A DNA stretch of 6,290 bases from Flavobacteriales bacterium (GTDB lineage: Bacteria; Bacteroidota; Bacteroidia; Flavobacteriales_F; PHOS-HE28), in NCBI GenBank assembly GCA_024640205.1, contig JAHEFL010000113.1, positions 1 to 6,290 of the forward strand, read 5' to 3'. Shown in pieces: positions 1 to 6,290 of the stretch; within the stretch, counting starts at the first letter, position 1; each line of letters starts with the position of its first letter. The position numbers and the translations under genes are program-made. A model generated the notes under the pieces. That model was not told the DNA's origin. It worked only from the letters and a program-made list of their open reading frames with translations, and did not search any database.

Positions 1-1647
1 CCTGCTCGTGACATGAGCGCCACGATGATCCATTCCGCGAAATACGTTTTCGAGAATACCGAGGTGGTCATCAGCGGGATGATCAAGTCCCTCGGTGCGG
101 ATCAAGTGACCAGTTTCGACCTGAACTACAGCCTTGACGGCGGCGCAGCCATTACCGAGGCGATAAATGGGGTTGCGTTGAATGCCGGCGACGTGTACCA
201 CTTCGAGCATGGCACGACCTGGACCCCGACCCAGCCAGGCAACACGGTGATCAACGTTTGGGCCAGCAACATCAACGGCCTGGATGACCTCAACCCCGAT
301 AATGATGCCATCGCCAAGGAGATGGTGGTGAACGCGCCGATCCCGAACATCATCGATGACTACCTCACGGGATCACCCGTGGTGCTGGAAGTGGCGAACA
401 ATGACCACGACCTGCTGGTGCCGCGGGATCTGGATTTCCATCCGGACCTTGCCCGCAATGAGCTTTGGGTGGTGAACAAGGATACCGAGGCGAGTGGAAG
501 CAGCACGGTGACCTTCTTCGATATCACCGCAGAGAACCTGGACTTCGTGCAACTGGAGGATGCCAACAACTGGCACTTCATGTCGCTGGCCACTGGTCTT
601 GCCATGGGTGACAATGGCGACTTCGCCACCAGCCCAGGGGTGTACGATGCCAACCACAACGGCGGCGCTCCGTTCACCGGACCGAGCCTTTGGAGCACGG
701 ACCTCGATATCTACGCACAGCCGAGCGGTGGCAATGGCAGCCACCTGGACATGCTGCATGTGAACCCCGAGTGCCAGGGCATCGCACACGACCACCTGAA
801 CCGGTATTGGGTGACCGATGGCTACAACAGTGATGTGACCATGGTGGATTTCATGGCCGACCATGGCCCTGGGAACGACGACCATACGGACGCCGTGATA
901 CGGCGCTATCAGGAGTTCAGCATCACCAAGGATCCCAATGATCACATCGTGAGCCATCTGGTATTGGACAAGCCGACGGGCTGGCTCTATGTGGTGGACC
1001 ATGGCGGACAACGCGTGATGCGCCTGGACATCAATTCGGGCACACCCGGTGGCGCACCGAGCTGGCCTGCGTCGGGACCTTACGAGCCGTATGAGGAATA
1101 CAGTGTCGTGAACGGGTATACCTGGGAAGAGATCATCAGCACAGGCCTGACGGAACCTGCCGGGGTCGACGTGATCGGCGACCGCCTGTTGGTGAGCGAC
1201 CATGCCAATGGCGATATCGTGATCTACGACATCTCCGTGAGCCCTGCTTTGGAACTCGGCCGCATCATCACCAACAGCCCCGGCATCATGGGCATCAAGA
1301 TCGGTCCGGATGGTAGGGTCTGGGCGGTGAACGCGACCACGCACAAACTCCTGGTCGTTGATCCGGAAGGCTTCACCGTGGGTGTGCAGGAACAGGTGAA
1401 CAACGACCTGTTACAGGCCTACCCCAACCCCGCCACGAACGAGGTGTTGGTATTCCTGGATCGCTACACTGCTGGTACTGCGGTGTTGGAGATGTTGGAT
1501 GCTGCAGGGCGCCTGGTTAACCGGGAACGGATGGTCAACAACCAGATCCGCCTGAACGTAGCTGGAACGCCCAATGGCGTCTACCACCTGCGCGTCACGC
1601 TTGAGAACGGCACGCAGTTGCGGCAACCGTTGATGGTAGTGCATTAA
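1..1647 (+). CDS. Secreted beta-propeller protein with T9SS type A sorting domain (5' partial)
   Basis: The reading frame is open from base 1, so the ATG at 13 is probably internal and the N-terminus with its signal peptide lies outside the window. Counting from that ATG (544 residues), residues 1-108 form an Ig/CARDB-like domain of the type found in Bacteroidota exoproteins (SFDLNYSLDGG, then NVWASNING and NPDNDA). Residues about 134-455 look like an NHL-like beta-propeller, with recurring blade strands such as LWVVNKDT (151-158), YWVTDG (265-270), WLYVVDHGG (324-332), RLLVSDHANG (391-400) and RVWAVN (435-440). Residues 466-544 are a type A T9SS C-terminal domain (AYPNPATNEV, then GRLV, NGVYHLRV). 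The family knowledge implies export through the outer membrane by T9SS and either surface attachment or release. No catalytic residues are recognised, so ligand and role are unknown. It converges on the regulator gene that ends at 1734. Secretion route is fairly sure; function is not. Confidence 0.9.
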   Translation, partial: PARDMSATMIHSAKYVFENTEVVISGMIKSLGADQVTSFDLNYSLDGGAAITEAINGVALNAGDVYHFEHGTTWTPTQPGNTVINVWASNINGLDDLNPDNDAIAKEMVVNAPIPNIIDDYLTGSPVVLEVANNDHDLLVPRDLDFHPDLARNELWVVNKDTEASGSSTVTFFDITAENLDFVQLEDANNWHFMSLATGLAMGDNGDFATSPGVYDANHNGGAPFTGPSLWSTDLDIYAQPSGGNGSHLDMLHVNPECQGIAHDHLNRYWVTDGYNSDVTMVDFMADHGPGNDDHTDAVIRRYQEFSITKDPNDHIVSHLVLDKPTGWLYVVDHGGQRVMRLDINSGTPGGAPSWPASGPYEPYEEYSVVNGYTWEEIISTGLTEPAGVDVIGDRLLVSDHANGDIVIYDISVSPALELGRIITNSPGIMGIKIGPDGRVWAVNATTHKLLVVDPEGFTVGVQEQVNNDLLQAYPNPATNEVLVFLDRYTAGTAVLEMLDAAGRLVNRERMVNNQIRLNVAGTPNGVYHLRVTLENGTQLRQPLMVVH

Positions 1648-1665
1648 GGTCGGGGAACTTTGTTG

Positions 1666-1694
1666 AAGGGGCCGTTCCGAGAGGGCGGCCTTTT
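1666..1694. terminator. Hairpin terminator between convergent genes
   Basis: AAGGGGCCG (1666-1674) pairs with CGGCCTTTT (1686-1694) over nine pairs, two of them G-U. The loop can fold further through TCC/GGG pairs (one of them U-G), capped by a GAGA tetraloop at 1679-1682, leaving one bulged T at 1675. It lies 19 bases after the first gene's stop codon. The right arm ends in TTTT followed by C, so the U-tract is short but suits termination of the plus-strand gene. The stem also forms on the minus strand and could stop the regulator transcript, although no U-tract follows it in that direction. Confidence 0.65.
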
Positions 1695-1733
1695 CGTTGG
1701 TAAAACTTTTTGGCCTGCGTAGTGATGATACCA

Positions 1734-3377
1734 TCAGATCGCGGCCAGCGCCTTGGCCAGATCCTCCTCCTCGGGCAGCCCCAGCTTCTGCTTCAACCGA
1801 TACTTGGCCACCCGGGCGCTGGTGGGGGCGATGTGGCGCAGCTCCGCGATGGTCGCGTTGTTCAGGCCGGAGCGCACCATGCCGCATAGCTCCAACTCCT
1901 TCTCGGTGAGGTCCGGGTGTAGGCCCTTGAGGCGCTCGTAGAACGCGCTGTTCACCACCTCCACCTCGCGGTACAGCCATTCGCGTTGCTCGTCCACCCG
2001 CAGCTGGGAACGCACGCTGTCCTTGAGCCCCTCCACCCTGGCCGCCACTTCGGCCTTCTGAGGCTTGGCCTTGGTGATCGCCCCGGCGGCCTCCAGTACT
2101 TCTTGGGTCCACTGCTTCTTGCGGGTAAGGTCCTGGGCCATGTTCTGCAGGTCGCGCTGCTTGTAGGCCAGCTCCGCCTCCAGCTGTTGCTTTTCCAACT
2201 GCTTGCGCCGAACGCGAACACGGTAAAAGCCGATCACTGCCGCGAGCGAGGCCAACGCCAACCCGACCACCAGCCAGAGGATGATGTTCCGGAACCGGCT
2301 ACGTGCTTCTTCCGCGTCCACTCGCACCCGCTCCAAGGCCGCCTGTGCGGCCAACTCCCGTTGCATGCGGCGGATCCCGAAGGCCGTTACCGCAGCCATG
2401 GCGGTCTGCTGCTCGGCTTCTCCAGCATGATAGAGGCTGTCCTCCAGTACCATGCGTTCCCGTGCGGCCAGGGCCTCCTTCCCTGCATCGCCCACTGCCA
2501 CAGCCATTTCGTGGTCGAGCCTGACCAGTTGTAGATGACAACTACGCCTCAAACCGATGGATAGTTCAGCCCTCTGCGTACGCAGGGTATCCATGACCGC
2601 TGCGGCCTTCTGGGGTCGGTCCGCTCGAAGCCAGAGGTGGGCCAGTTTGACACTGTACCGCAGGAACCGGTCCTGCAGATCCCAGTCGTTCGACATGGTG
2701 CGCCGAAGGATACTCAGGTTCTGCCCCACCAGCTCCCTGGCCCGGGCGCTATCCCCATGGAGCAGGGCAGCGTCCGCGCGGTTGTCCCGCAGGCTGAAGC
2801 GGATATCCGCGTGTTCAGGAACACGGTCGTCCAACAACGTGGCAACGGTGTCCAGGTAGCGGTCGGCCAATTCGGCTTCCCGGCGCATCAGGTGCAGGAT
2901 GGCCATGTTGTTGAACAGACCGGCGAGCGTGTAAGGGTCATCCTTGGGGGCCATTTCCAAGCTCCGTGACAGGTAGTAGCGGGCACTGTCCAGCTCGCCT
3001 CGTTGCATGAAGCGGGAGCCTAGGGTGGAGACCGCCCGGGCGATGGTGACATCATACTTGGTCTCCTTGGCCCATTTCATTTCCAGGCGCGTTTGTTCGA
3101 AGGCCATGTCGTAGGCATTCACATCGAACAGTGCCGTGGCCAGTTCCCGGTGGATGGACCAGCGCGTTCCTGGAATGGTGCTCGGACCGATCGCTTCCTC
3201 GGCGCGGAACAGGTGCTCCAGCTTGTAGCTGGAACCAGCCGTATCCCGGAACTGCTCATACTCCACCATGAGGGTGGCCGCAAGGGTCGTATCCGGGCTG
3301 GATTGTGCCTGAACAGGCATGTGCCACCCGTATTCGAGCGCCAACAGACTGAGCCATAGCACTTTGCGTGTATTCAT
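1734..3377 (-). CDS. Membrane-anchored TPR protein with C-terminal LuxR-like HTH domain
   Basis: This complete gene encodes 547 residues, starting at the ATG at 3377. I preferred it to an in-frame ATG at 3431 because it places a signal peptide directly at the N-terminus (MNTRKV, hydrophobic LWLSLLAL, likely cleavage after PVQA near residue 24). Residues about 77-227 are helical and TPR-like (for example GELDSARYYLSRSLEMAP and AELADRYLDTV). Helices at about 321-362 look coiled-coil. A single membrane segment lies at 364-385 (IILWLVVGLALASLAAVIGFY), followed by RVRVRRK, which suits a cytoplasmic continuation. A second coiled coil covers about 390-430. Residues 490-534 resemble a LuxR/GerE-type HTH (LTEKELELCGMVRSG, then APTSARVAKYRLKQKLGL). 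The architecture matches Bacteroidota regulators with a periplasmic TPR sensor and a cytoplasmic DNA-binding end. No kinase or receiver domain is visible. It is transcribed divergently from the BspA-like gene; target genes and signal are unknown. Confidence 0.9.
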   Translation of the reverse strand: MNTRKVLWLSLLALEYGWHMPVQAQSSPDTTLAATLMVEYEQFRDTAGSSYKLEHLFRAEEAIGPSTIPGTRWSIHRELATALFDVNAYDMAFEQTRLEMKWAKETKYDVTIARAVSTLGSRFMQRGELDSARYYLSRSLEMAPKDDPYTLAGLFNNMAILHLMRREAELADRYLDTVATLLDDRVPEHADIRFSLRDNRADAALLHGDSARARELVGQNLSILRRTMSNDWDLQDRFLRYSVKLAHLWLRADRPQKAAAVMDTLRTQRAELSIGLRRSCHLQLVRLDHEMAVAVGDAGKEALAARERMVLEDSLYHAGEAEQQTAMAAVTAFGIRRMQRELAAQAALERVRVDAEEARSRFRNIILWLVVGLALASLAAVIGFYRVRVRRKQLEKQQLEAELAYKQRDLQNMAQDLTRKKQWTQEVLEAAGAITKAKPQKAEVAARVEGLKDSVRSQLRVDEQREWLYREVEVVNSAFYERLKGLHPDLTEKELELCGMVRSGLNNATIAELRHIAPTSARVAKYRLKQKLGLPEEEDLAKALAAI

Positions 3378-3431
3378 CCCGGTTTGGGTGCCTGATAAAG
3401 GTAATTCGCAATGGCCCCTAATTTCGAGCAT

Positions 3432-3448
3432 GTATACACATTGTATAC
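3432..3448. promoter_or_regulatory. Paired GTATAC site, candidate operator
   Basis: Two copies of GTATAC (3432-3437 and 3443-3448) are separated by ACATT. Each hexamer is its own reverse complement, so the pair reads both as a direct and as an inverted repeat with 11-base spacing, about one helical turn. It sits in the divergent intergenic region, 55 bases upstream of the regulator's start and about 150 bases upstream of the surface-protein start. The position suits an operator, possibly autoregulatory, but no binding protein can be named from sequence. Chance occurrence of a short AT-rich palindrome remains possible. Confidence 0.35.
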
Positions 3449-3468
3449 GGCCTGAATGCGGCGATCAA
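3440..3468 (-). promoter_or_regulatory. Possible promoter for the TPR/HTH regulator
   Basis: On the minus strand TTGATC (3463-3468) is followed after 17 bases by TACAAT (3440-3445), which resembles a sigma-70 pair and lies about 60 bases upstream of the regulator ATG. The -10-like element overlaps the paired GTATAC site, so a protein bound there could block it. Bacteroidota primary sigma factors usually prefer a TAnnTTTG -7 element, which this is not; TACCTTTA on the minus strand nearer the start (around 3398-3405) is an imperfect match to that motif. The call is weak. Confidence 0.2.
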
Positions 3469-3599
3469 CGGGCTTTGCCCTATTCTCGCGACACTCTATG
3501 CACGCGCCCATGAAACGCTCTTATTCCGCCCTGTGTTCACACCTTGTTCATACAGCAAATGGCCTGGCATGTGGTGCTACTACTCAACCGCAGATCAGC

Positions 3600-6290
3600 A
3601 TGAAAAACCCCATGTTCTTCCTCCTGTCCGCCAGGAAATGGGTCCTGCTCGCCTTCTTGGCAATAGCCCTGCCGGGTGCAGCTCAACTCAGCACACACTT
3701 CGTCACCACCTGGAAGACCGACAACCCCGGCACGTCCAGCAGCACGTCCATCACGATCCCCACGTTCGTTGGAGAGACCTACAGCTACAGCGTGGACTGG
3801 GACAACGACGGCACCTTCGACCAGAGCGGGATCACCGGCAGCGTGACCCACGACTTCGGTGCGGCCGGCACCTATACCATTCGCATCGGGGGCGCATTTC
3901 CCCGCATCTATTTCAACAATGGCGGCGACCGACAAAAGCTTTTATCGGTGGATCAGTGGGGAGTAAACCCTTGGACATCGATGGCACAGGCTTTCTTCGG
4001 CTGCTCCAACTTGGCGGTGAACGCCACCGATGCGCCCGACCTGTCCGGGGTGACGGACATGACCCAGATGTTCCGGGATTGCAGCAGCTTCAACCAGAGC
4101 ATCAACCAGTGGGACGTCAGTGCCGTCGAATATATGTCCGAGGTGTTCCGAGGTGCCACCAATTTCAACCAGGATATCGGGGGGTGGAACGTAAGCAGCG
4201 TGCTGCAAATGGATCAAATGTTCCGGGCGTGCAGCAATTTCAACCAGGATATCAGCGGCTGGGCGACCGGTAACGTGTGGACCATGTTCCTCATGTTCAA
4301 CGGAGCGACCAGTTTCAACCAGGACATCGGGGGGTGGAACACTGGTAGTTTGACAAGCATGACCGGCATGTTTTTGAACGCCACCAGTTTCAACCAGGAC
4401 ATCGGTGGATGGAACACCGGAAGCGTATTATTAATGGGGGCTATGTTCCAGAATGCCACCAGTTTCGACCAAGACCTCAGTGGGTGGAATGTATCCAATC
4501 TTGCGCAGGCTGACAATGCATTTTTGGGCGCATCCCTATCCACGGCCAACTACGATGCCCTGCTCACCGGCTGGAGCCAGCAGAGCCTGAATACCGGCGT
4601 GACCTTCTCGGGAGGCAACAGCGAGTACTGTGCCGGTGCAGCGGCCCGCCAGAGCATCATCGACAACTTCAATTGGACCATCACTGATGGCGGGTACGAT
4701 TTTCCCTGTAGCACCCCAGATCAGTTCGTGACCACCTGGCAGACCGACAACCCTGGCGTATCTGGTAGCAATTCCATCATCATCCCGACCTTCTCCGGGG
4801 AAACGTATAATTACCACGTGGACTGGGGCGACGGCACCATCACCTTTGGCCATACCACAGATGCCACGCACAGCTATTCAACAGCCGGAACCTATACGAT
4901 CAAGATAACGGGCACCTTTCCCCGGATCTATTTCAACAATGGCGGCGACCGGCAAAAACTCCTGTCTGTGGAGCAGTGGGGTGCCGGTGCCTGGACATCG
5001 ATGGCACAGGCTTTCTTCGGCTGCGCCAACCTGGCGGTGAACGCCACCGATGCGCCCGACCTGTCCGGGGTGACGGACATGACCCAGATGTTCCGGGATT
5101 GCAGCAGCTTCAACCAGAGCATCAACCAGTGGGACGTCAGTGCCGTCGAATATATGTCCGAGGTGTTCCGAGGTGCCACCAATTTCAACCAGGATATCGG
5201 GGGGTGGAACGTAAGCAGCGTGCTGCAAATGGATCAAATGTTCCGGGCGTGCAGCAATTTCAACCAGGATATCAGCGGCTGGGCGACCGGTAACGTGTGG
5301 ACCATGTTCCTCATGTTCAACGGAGCGACCAGTTTCAACCAGGACATCGGGGGGTGGAACACTGGTAGTTTGACAAGCATGACCGGCATGTTTTTGAACG
5401 CCACCAGTTTCAACCAGGACATCGGTGGATGGAACACCGGAAGCGTATTATTAATGGGGGCTATGTTCCAGAATGCCACCAGTTTCGACCAAGACCTCAG
5501 TGGGTGGAATGTATCCAATCTTGCGCAGGCTGACAATGCATTTTTGGGCGCATCCCTATCCACGGCCAACTACGATGCCCTGCTCACCGGCTGGAGCCAG
5601 CAGAGCCTGAATACCGGCGTGACCTTCTCGGGAGGCAACAGCGAGTACTGCGCCGGTGCGGCCGCCCGCCAGAGCATCATCGACAACTTCAACTGGACCA
5701 TCACCGATGGCGGACTGCACTGCATCGATGACGACTTCGTGACCACCTGGAAGACCGACAACCCCGGCACTTCCGGCAGCACTTCCATCACGATCCCCAC
5801 GTTCGTAGGGGAAACGTACAGCTACAGCGTGGACTGGGACAACGACGGCCACTTCGACCAGAGTGGGATCACCGGCAGCGTGACCCACGACTTCGGTGCG
5901 GCCGGGACCTATACCATCCGCATCGGGGGCAACTTCCCCCGCATCTATTTCAACAATGGCGGCGACCGGGAGAAGCTTTTATCGGTGGATCAGTGGGGAG
6001 CCGGTGCCTGGACGTCGATGGCGCAGGCATTCTACGGCTGCAATAATCTGGTGGTGAACGCCACCGATGCGCCCGACCTGTCGGGGGTGACGGACATGAC
6101 CGAAATGTTTCGGGGGTGCAGCAGCTTCAACCAGAGCATCAATGATTGGGACGTCAGTAACGTCCTATATATGGGCGGGGTGTTCAGAGATGCGGTGGTC
6201 TTCAACCAACCATTGAATAACTGGGACTTAAGTAATGCAATAGGCATTAGTTATATGTTTAAAGATGCTGCCAATTTCAACCAGGATATC
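3600..6290 (+). CDS. BspA-like surface protein with PKD-like and DUF285 repeat units (3' partial)
   Basis: The frame from the ATG at 3600 stays open for 897 codons to the window end, so the C-terminus is missing. Residues 1-28 form a signal peptide (ARKW, then hydrophobic VLLAFLAIALPG, likely cleavage after GAA). Three units follow from residues 34, 376 and 713 (the last partial). Each starts FVTTWxTDNPG, has a PKD-like strand set ending AGTYTI, then PRIYFNNGGDR and a QWG linker, an array of 25-residue repeats (MF-x-x-A/C-S-x-FNQ-D/S-I-x-x-W) and a cap (LSTANYDALLTGW to SEYCAGAAARQSIIDNF). The repeats belong to the DUF285 / BspA leucine-rich-like family, which is known from bacterial cell-surface proteins, some adhesive. 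Export across the inner membrane is supported; a T9SS sorting tail beyond 6290 is expected but unseen. In-frame ATGs at 3498 and 3510 exist, but they would bury the signal peptide behind 30 or more residues. No Shine-Dalgarno-like sequence precedes 3600. Confidence 0.9.
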   Translation, partial: MKNPMFFLLSARKWVLLAFLAIALPGAAQLSTHFVTTWKTDNPGTSSSTSITIPTFVGETYSYSVDWDNDGTFDQSGITGSVTHDFGAAGTYTIRIGGAFPRIYFNNGGDRQKLLSVDQWGVNPWTSMAQAFFGCSNLAVNATDAPDLSGVTDMTQMFRDCSSFNQSINQWDVSAVEYMSEVFRGATNFNQDIGGWNVSSVLQMDQMFRACSNFNQDISGWATGNVWTMFLMFNGATSFNQDIGGWNTGSLTSMTGMFLNATSFNQDIGGWNTGSVLLMGAMFQNATSFDQDLSGWNVSNLAQADNAFLGASLSTANYDALLTGWSQQSLNTGVTFSGGNSEYCAGAAARQSIIDNFNWTITDGGYDFPCSTPDQFVTTWQTDNPGVSGSNSIIIPTFSGETYNYHVDWGDGTITFGHTTDATHSYSTAGTYTIKITGTFPRIYFNNGGDRQKLLSVEQWGAGAWTSMAQAFFGCANLAVNATDAPDLSGVTDMTQMFRDCSSFNQSINQWDVSAVEYMSEVFRGATNFNQDIGGWNVSSVLQMDQMFRACSNFNQDISGWATGNVWTMFLMFNGATSFNQDIGGWNTGSLTSMTGMFLNATSFNQDIGGWNTGSVLLMGAMFQNATSFDQDLSGWNVSNLAQADNAFLGASLSTANYDALLTGWSQQSLNTGVTFSGGNSEYCAGAAARQSIIDNFNWTITDGGLHCIDDDFVTTWKTDNPGTSGSTSITIPTFVGETYSYSVDWDNDGHFDQSGITGSVTHDFGAAGTYTIRIGGNFPRIYFNNGGDREKLLSVDQWGAGAWTSMAQAFYGCNNLVVNATDAPDLSGVTDMTEMFRGCSSFNQSINDWDVSNVLYMGGVFRDAVVFNQPLNNWDLSNAIGISYMFKDAANFNQDI
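4012..4630 (+). repeat. 619-base exact duplication, copy 1
   Basis: Compared by eye, this block matches 5032-5650 at every base with a fixed offset of 1020, covering the end of the linker, all six DUF285 repeats and most of the cap. Only two mismatches (4005, 4011) separate it from a further matching stretch back to 3972. Outside these limits the copies differ, including at silent sites: at 4631 T is C in the other copy. Confidence 0.95.
4068..4517 (+). repeat. DUF285 array 1: six 75-base repeats
   Basis: Six consecutive 25-residue repeats, residues 157-306, begin MFRDCSSF, VFRGATNF, MFRACSNF, MFNGATSF, MFLNATSF and MFQNATSF. Each continues NQ or DQ, then D/S-I/L, and W in the middle. Spacing is exactly 75 bases with no insertion. 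The third and later copies are closest to each other at DNA level, which suggests internal expansion. The family is predicted to form a solenoid presented on the cell surface. Confidence 0.9.
5032..5650 (+). repeat. 619-base exact duplication, copy 2
   Basis: This is the second copy of 4012-4630, without a mismatch. It lies in the same frame, so the encoded 206 residues are the same in both units. Perfect agreement at silent positions inside the block, against many silent differences just outside it, indicates a very recent copying event or an assembly duplication. Confidence 0.95.
5088..5537 (+). repeat. DUF285 array 2: six 75-base repeats
   Basis: These six 25-residue repeats (residues 497-646) are the same as array 1 at every base, because they lie within the exact duplication. 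Each array therefore presents the same surface, spaced one unit apart along the protein. Confidence 0.9.
5736..6290 (+). repeat. Surface-protein unit 3 (cut by window end)
   Basis: This unit starts at residue 713 and continues past the window. Its PKD-like segment (5736-5936) differs from that of unit 1 at about 17 of 201 aligned bases and keeps the DxDxDG pattern (DWDNDGHFD). Its repeat part has diverged from units 1 and 2 (FYGCNNLVVN, INDWDVSNVLYM). Base composition falls sharply near the end. Confidence 0.85.
6105..6290 (+). repeat. DUF285 array 3 (first repeats only)
   Basis: Repeats begin at 6105 (MFRGCSSF), 6180 (VFRDAVVF) and 6255 (MFKDAANF), keeping the 75-base period. The second and third are unlike any repeat in arrays 1 and 2 (FNQPLNNWDLSN) and use AT-rich codons. 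The array is cut off by the window end. Confidence 0.85.

Larger units (their letters stand above)
3699..4724 (+). repeat. Surface-protein unit 1 (342 residues)
   Basis: This is the first complete unit of the BspA-like protein, residues 34-375. The PKD-like segment contains DWDNDGTFD, a DxDxDG pattern that could bind calcium, and ends GTYTIRIGG. Then come PRIYFNNGGDR, the linker with NATDAPDLSGVTDM, six 25-residue repeats and the cap. A cysteine in the cap (SEYC) and one just after it (DFPC) could pair. The PKD-like half resembles unit 3; the repeat half is the same as in unit 2. Confidence 0.9.
4725..5735 (+). repeat. Surface-protein unit 2 (337 residues)
   Basis: This second complete unit covers residues 376-712. 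Its PKD-like half is clearly different from those of units 1 and 3: it has DWGDGTITFGHTTD in place of the DxDxDG segment, then HSYSTAGTYTIKITG. Silent sites in PRIYFNNGGDR and the following linker also differ from unit 1. From 5032 it becomes identical to unit 1. The unit ends with a cysteine in GLHC shortly after the SEYC cap cysteine, as in unit 1. Confidence 0.9.

Noticed and set aside
373..1344. A 323-codon open frame on the minus strand
   Set aside because: It lies antisense to the beta-propeller protein, whose frame has clear domains. The antisense translation is rich in H, V, A and R without recognisable motifs, as expected from GC-rich codons read backwards.
1723..1736. Small inverted repeat TGATG-ATAC-CATCA at the regulator's stop codon
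   Set aside because: Only five pairs and no U-tract; it overlaps the stop codon and is much weaker than the hairpin at 1666-1694.
1411..2534. Open frames opposite or shifted to the regulator gene (1411-2112 minus; 1986-2534 plus)
   Set aside because: They overlap the well-supported T9SS tail or the TPR/HTH gene and have low-complexity translations (G/R/Q-rich or L/Q-rich) without domain features.
3378..3431. An 18-residue longer N-terminus for the regulator, from the ATG at 3431
   Set aside because: It would place MLEIRGHCELPLSGTQTG before a well-formed signal peptide, and it would leave the start beside the paired GTATAC site with no room for the promoter elements seen.
3533..4273. A 246-codon plus-strand frame covering the start of the surface gene
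   Set aside because: It is shifted relative to the frame that begins at 3600, which carries the signal peptide and DUF285 repeats; this one is an out-of-frame shadow rich in R, H, Q and G.
3942..5237. Matching minus-strand frames in both repeat units (such as 3942-4217 and 4878-5237)
   Set aside because: They agree only because the underlying DNA is duplicated; they are antisense to the surface-protein repeats and have no independent support.
4068..5537. Regularly spaced 75-base repeats as a possible CRISPR array
   Set aside because: The repeats are contiguous, in frame, vary at many positions and encode a known 25-residue protein repeat; no unique spacers separate them.
3972..5650. The long duplication as a mobile element
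   Set aside because: No transposase, terminal inverted repeats or target-site duplication is visible, and the block ends inside coding modules of the same gene.

Overview
The window looks like a chromosomal segment from a member of the Bacteroidota, most likely a higher-GC Flavobacteriales-like bacterium. The evidence is a type A C-terminal sorting domain of the type IX secretion system (T9SS) on the first gene, a TPR / transmembrane / LuxR-like HTH regulator of a kind typical of this phylum, a BspA-like surface protein with DUF285 repeats, and no Shine-Dalgarno-like sequence before the chosen starts. No RNA gene, CRISPR array, insertion sequence or attachment site was found.

Layout. Bases 1-1647 (+) hold the 3' part of a secreted protein: an Ig/CARDB-like domain, an NHL-like beta-propeller and a T9SS sorting tail. 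Its start lies before the window. A short convergent gap (1648-1733) carries a strong hairpin. Bases 1734-3377 (-) encode a complete membrane-anchored TPR/HTH regulator with a signal peptide. A 222-base divergent intergenic region (3378-3599) contains a paired GTATAC site overlapping a possible promoter for the regulator. From 3600 (+) to the last base runs the largest gene, a BspA-like surface protein of at least 897 residues. It has no stop codon in the window and so is cut off at its 3' end.

The surface-protein gene is the most interesting part. It consists of about 340-residue units, each with a PKD-like beta-sandwich, a linker, an array of 25-residue DUF285 repeats and a cap. Units 1 and 2 share a 619-base block with no mismatch, silent sites included, while their PKD-like parts differ strongly. 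Unit 1's PKD-like part instead closely resembles that of unit 3. This mosaic points to recent recombination or gene conversion between modules, or to an assembly artefact that must be excluded. The divergently placed sensor-like regulator may control the surface protein, but that link rests on gene position only.
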